Assembly: GCA_041390125.1 (NCBI GenBank)
Contig: JAWKQN010000026.1
Coordinates: 1 to 42,297 of the forward strand
Direction: 5' to 3'
DNA: 42,297 bases
DNA from: Gemmatimonadota bacterium
Lineage (GTDB): Bacteria; Gemmatimonadota; Gemmatimonadetes; Longimicrobiales; Gaopeijiaceae
The first letter of the stretch is position 1. The number at the start of each line of letters is the position of its first letter. The translations under genes were made by a program, and so were the position numbers. Below, piece after piece: positions 39,734 to 42,297 of the stretch. Under the pieces are notes generated by a model. It was not told where the DNA came from and did not search any database. It saw nothing but the letters and a program-made list of their open reading frames with translations.

Positions 39734-41953
39734 GTGATCGCAGCCACCCTGCTCGCCGCCTCCCTCTCCCTTCCCGCCCTCACCGCCTCCACTCCCGCTC
39801 CCGACACCGTCCGCGGTCGCGTGACCGACGGCACCTCCACGGCCGTGGCCGACGCGCGCGTGGTGGTGACCGAGTTCGGGCGGGTCGTCACCACGGGCCC
39901 CGATGGCCGGTTCGCCCTGCCGCTGCCCGACGGCCACTACACGGCCGTGGTGGACCATCCGGGCTTCGCGGCGCGCCGCATCGTGCTGGACGTCCCTGTC
40001 TCCGGCCTGGTCGAGGTGGAGCTCGCCGCCGCCCCGCTCCAGCTCGATCCGCTGAGTGTCACCGCCGAGCGTGCGCCCTCCGCGGCGTCGGGCTCCCCGC
40101 TGCCCATCACCACGCTGGAGCCCGAGGCGCTCGATCGGCGGCGCATCCGCTCGCTGGCCCGCGCCATCGACGGGCTGCCGGGCGTGGACGCGCTGACCAC
40201 GGGCGAGCAGATCGGCAAGCCGGTGGTGCGGGGGCTGTCGGGCGCCCGGGTGCTGGTGCTCGAGAACGGCCACCCGCTGCGCGACTACTCGTGGAGTGAC
40301 GAGGACGGCCCCGCCATCGACCCCGCACTCGAAGACCGCGTGGAGGTGATCCGCGGACCGGCCAGCGTGCTCTACGGGTCGGACGCGATCGGCGGCGTGG
40401 TCAACGCGCTGCCGGCGCCGCTGCCGTACGCGGGACCCTCCCGCACCAGCGTGGGGCTCACCCTGGCCTCCAACGACCGCGAGGCGGGCGGATCGCTCCG
40501 GCACGAAGGCGCCTCGGGAGCCTGGGCCTGGCGCGTGGCCGGCGTGGGCCGGCTGGGCCAGGACATCCACACGCCGAGCGGGCCCATCGACAACACCGGG
40601 TTCTTCGCGGCGGCGGGCGAGCTGGCCCTCGCGCGGCACTCGGAGCGCGGCACCACCACGCTGCGCTATTCCCGGCAGGGCGGGGAATACAAGCTGCTGG
40701 AGGCCAACGGTCCCCCTCCGGGCGTGGAGGAGGCGGATGAAGGCCCCGAGCGGAAGTCCGCCGACGACCGCATCCAGCTCGACGGCAATTACGTGCTGGG
40801 CGGCACGCGGCTGGAGACGCGGGCCCAGTGGCAGCGGCACTGGATCGCCGAGCTGTCGGACGATCTCTCCACGCCGGGTCAGAAGATCGAGACCGAGGTG
40901 TTCAACCTCGCGCTCAACTCGTTCTCCGGGGACGTGCTGCTGCATCACGGGGGCGAACGGGTCGGCGGCACGGTGGGGGTGAGCCTGCTCCGTGAGATCA
41001 ACGACACGCGGGGTGCGGTGCCGCTGGTGCCGGATGCGACCACGTCCTCCGCCGCGCTGTTCGCGTTCGAGCAGGCGAGCGTGGGGCCGATCCGGCTGCT
41101 GGCCGGCGTGCGGGCCGAGACGCACTCCATCGATGCGGACGCCAACGCCGACCTGGCTCTGGCCGCGCAGACGCGGTCCAGCGACGTGGTGGTGGGCAAC
41201 GTGGGGGCGGTCCTGAACCTCACCGGCAACCTGTCCGTGGCCGCCAACGTGGGGCGGGCCTTCCGGGCGCCGAACCTGTTCGAGCTGTTCACGAACGGAC
41301 CCCGGCTGGGCGAGGCCCGCTACGAGATCGGCGATCCCGAGCTGACCCCCGAGACCAGCGTGAACCTGGACGGCTCCGTGCGGTGGGATTCGCCCCGGGT
41401 GCACGCCGAGCTGTCCGGCTACCACAACCGGATCGACGACTTCGTGTTCGTGGCCCCGACCGGCGAGTTCCGGAACGGGCTCCGGGTCTTCCGCTACGCC
41501 CAGGCCAACGCCGAGCTGGACGGGGGCGAGGCCCTGGTGCGGGTGCGGCCCACGGACCTGCTCACGCTGGAGGCCCGCTTCGACGCCGTGGAGGGCCGGC
41601 GGGTGGCCAGCGACGAGCCCCTCCCGTTCATCCCGCCCCCGCACGCCGCGTTCGAGGCCGAGCTGCACCCGGGCCACTGGACCACAGCCTTCACGCACCC
41701 CAGAATCGGGGTGGAGGTGGAGGCGGTGGCCGAGAAGGAGGACGCCGCCGCCAACGAGCTGGCCACGGGCGGGCACGCCGTGCTGAACCTGGACCTGGGC
41801 GGTGAGCTCCACCTGGGCGCCCGGGACTTCAACGTGGACCTGCAGGTCCGGAATGTCACGAACGCGGAGTACCGGAGCTTCCTGAGCCGGTACAAGGAGT
41901 TCGCGAGCGATCCGGGGCGGTCGGTGGTGTTGTTGGTGGGGGTGGGGTTGTAG
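39734..41953 (+). CDS. TonB-dependent receptor, ZnuD-like
   Basis: 739 residues, outer membrane. Signal sequence IAATLLAASLSLPALTA; a carboxypeptidase-regulatory-like domain (DTVRGRVTDGTSTAVADARV ... GPDGRFALPLPDG) at about 23-105; the plug with LPITTLEPEALDRRRIRSLA, KPVVRGLSGARVLVLENGHP, VEVIRGPASVLYGSDAIGGV (about 115-220); then the barrel with FRAPNLFELFTNGPRLGEAR and YEIGDPELTPETSVNLDGSV, ending in VRNVTNAEYRSFLSRYKEFA and SVVLLVGVGL. The plug and the NGPHx/EIGDPEL motifs resemble ZnuD-type receptors for zinc, copper or haem; metal uptake is therefore the best inference and agrees with the DtxR-like box upstream. GTG 39734 has only a weak ribosome site. Confidence 0.9.
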   Translation: MIAATLLAASLSLPALTASTPAPDTVRGRVTDGTSTAVADARVVVTEFGRVVTTGPDGRFALPLPDGHYTAVVDHPGFAARRIVLDVPVSGLVEVELAAAPLQLDPLSVTAERAPSAASGSPLPITTLEPEALDRRRIRSLARAIDGLPGVDALTTGEQIGKPVVRGLSGARVLVLENGHPLRDYSWSDEDGPAIDPALEDRVEVIRGPASVLYGSDAIGGVVNALPAPLPYAGPSRTSVGLTLASNDREAGGSLRHEGASGAWAWRVAGVGRLGQDIHTPSGPIDNTGFFAAAGELALARHSERGTTTLRYSRQGGEYKLLEANGPPPGVEEADEGPERKSADDRIQLDGNYVLGGTRLETRAQWQRHWIAELSDDLSTPGQKIETEVFNLALNSFSGDVLLHHGGERVGGTVGVSLLREINDTRGAVPLVPDATTSSAALFAFEQASVGPIRLLAGVRAETHSIDADANADLALAAQTRSSDVVVGNVGAVLNLTGNLSVAANVGRAFRAPNLFELFTNGPRLGEARYEIGDPELTPETSVNLDGSVRWDSPRVHAELSGYHNRIDDFVFVAPTGEFRNGLRVFRYAQANAELDGGEALVRVRPTDLLTLEARFDAVEGRRVASDEPLPFIPPPHAAFEAELHPGHWTTAFTHPRIGVEVEAVAEKEDAAANELATGGHAVLNLDLGGELHLGARDFNVDLQVRNVTNAEYRSFLSRYKEFASDPGRSVVLLVGVGL

Positions 41954-42180
41954 GGGGTTCGACCCTCGGGACCAGCAGCGAGTGGGCGTAAGAAGTCAGC
42001 TTGGGCTACCGCTGTGAGCTCAGAGGGCGCCGAGCTCGCGGGCGATTCACGCTACTGGCTCCGGACTCAGAACATGGGGATTTATGAGCTATTGGCCTCC
42101 GGGGCTAGCGTCGTATTGCGTCAAGCGATAGGGATCGGCCAAAGGTACTCAGATGATTCACACGAATAGGACATGATCAC
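41954..42180. other. intergenic region with a shift in composition
   Basis: Between the TonB receptor and the partial gene at the right edge. AT-rich words appear (TTTATGAGCTATTGG around 42080-42095, GTCGTATTGCG near 42110), in contrast with the preceding receptor. No gene, tRNA end or repeat identified. It probably holds the promoter of the next gene. Confidence 0.4.
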
Positions 42181-42297
42181 GTGAGCAGGGCCAATCACGG
42201 GCCAGCCAGCAGCCGTGTAGACGATCCAGAGGCTGTGCGAAGCATGCTGCGTCGACACCTTCTTGATCTTGGATTCTCGCAGAACGGGCACGGCTAT
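42181..42297 (+). CDS. unidentified gene, 5' end only
   Basis: GTG 42181 with AGGA at 42168-42171 opens a frame that runs off the window after 39 codons: VSRANHGPASSRVDDPEAVR followed by SMLRRHLLDLGFSQNGHGY. The preceding in-frame stop is TGA 42154, so this is the first start. The segment reads like a soluble protein beginning with an acidic linker and a helix of the type found at the N-terminus of large DNA- or helicase-related proteins, but nothing identifies the family. Only 23 of 39 codons end in G or C, far below neighbouring genes, which points to recent acquisition. Confidence 0.5.
   Translation, partial: MSRANHGPASSRVDDPEAVRSMLRRHLLDLGFSQNGHGY

Noticed and set aside
39335..41812. An 825-codon open frame on the - strand opposite the TonB receptor
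   Set aside because: Shadow of the receptor; composition of repeated HPxxG and RRG words, no domain.
42121..42297. Open frame on the - strand at the right edge ending in TGA at 42123-42121
   Set aside because: Reads IAVPVLRESKIKKVSTQHAS and on to a Trp/Pro-rich end. It is possible, but the + strand frame has a start codon with a ribosome site and a more protein-like sequence, so I prefer that; both cannot be ruled out on 58 codons.
1..42297. CRISPR array, tRNA or rRNA genes, IS elements, prophage, known defence cluster
   Set aside because: I read for repeated spacers, tRNA-like ends, transposase or integrase motifs and found none.

Overview
The window is very GC-rich (roughly 70% by eye), densely coded on both strands, and encodes a diderm (TonB-dependent receptor, many lipoproteins with clear lipoboxes). 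Several family combinations point to Gemmatimonadota: an ADOP-type duplicated FtsX/MacB permease with a PadR regulator, an ECF sigma factor next to a Ser/Thr kinase with a TPR tail, a TolB-propeller/amidohydrolase fusion, DUF5715, DUF1684 and DUF1028 secreted proteins. This placement is inferred from gene content; no rRNA or tRNA gene was seen.

Layout. 1-9.5 kb: the edge of an Fe-S/flavin oxidoreductase gene, a VWA protein, divergent mutY, a small HEAT-like gene of lower GC, two secreted or anchored hypotheticals, then a leftward block (MoxR-like AAA+ ATPase, large TPR membrane protein, DUF1684 lipoprotein). The AAA+ and VWA proteins are a classical partner pair but sit 6.5 kb apart. 9.6-15.7 kb: an ETF:quinone oxidoreductase with an altered Fe-S motif, and a run of exported enzymes (M15-like DUF5715, DUF1028 Ntn-like, serine beta-lactamase-like hydrolase, small lipoprotein). 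15.8-20 kb: ECF sigma factor plus kinase/TPR protein, with a divergent secreted protein. 20.2-23.5 kb: a secreted prolyl-oligopeptidase followed by a Tat-type D-amino-acid-oxidase-like flavoprotein whose domain order is circularly permuted. 23.6-27.2 kb: orphan HicB antitoxin with only the 3' end of hicA left, then PadR and the ADOP permease, whose upstream region holds two identical-arm dyads that look like operators. 27.4-33.1 kb: DinB/DUF1572 protein, methyltransferase, glyoxalase-like protein and a 1,100-residue propeller-amidohydrolase interrupted by a one-base frameshift. 33.2-38.2 kb: membrane protein plus ICMT-like methyltransferase, a yellow/MRJP-like propeller, and a tightly overlapped operon msrA-DUF922-propeller-membrane protein. 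38.2-38.9 kb: DUF2892 plus tail-anchored thioredoxin. 39-42 kb: a solitary XRE regulator with its own palindrome, and a ZnuD-like TonB receptor behind a DtxR/IdeR-like box. At the right edge the composition changes and an unidentified gene begins.

The most unusual items are the circularly permuted exported oxidase, the twin PadR-type operators, the ETF-QO lacking one cluster cysteine, the decayed hicAB locus, the metal-box-controlled receptor, and the low-GC gene running off the right edge. I did not find a CRISPR array, transposase, phage module or recognisable multi-gene defence system.
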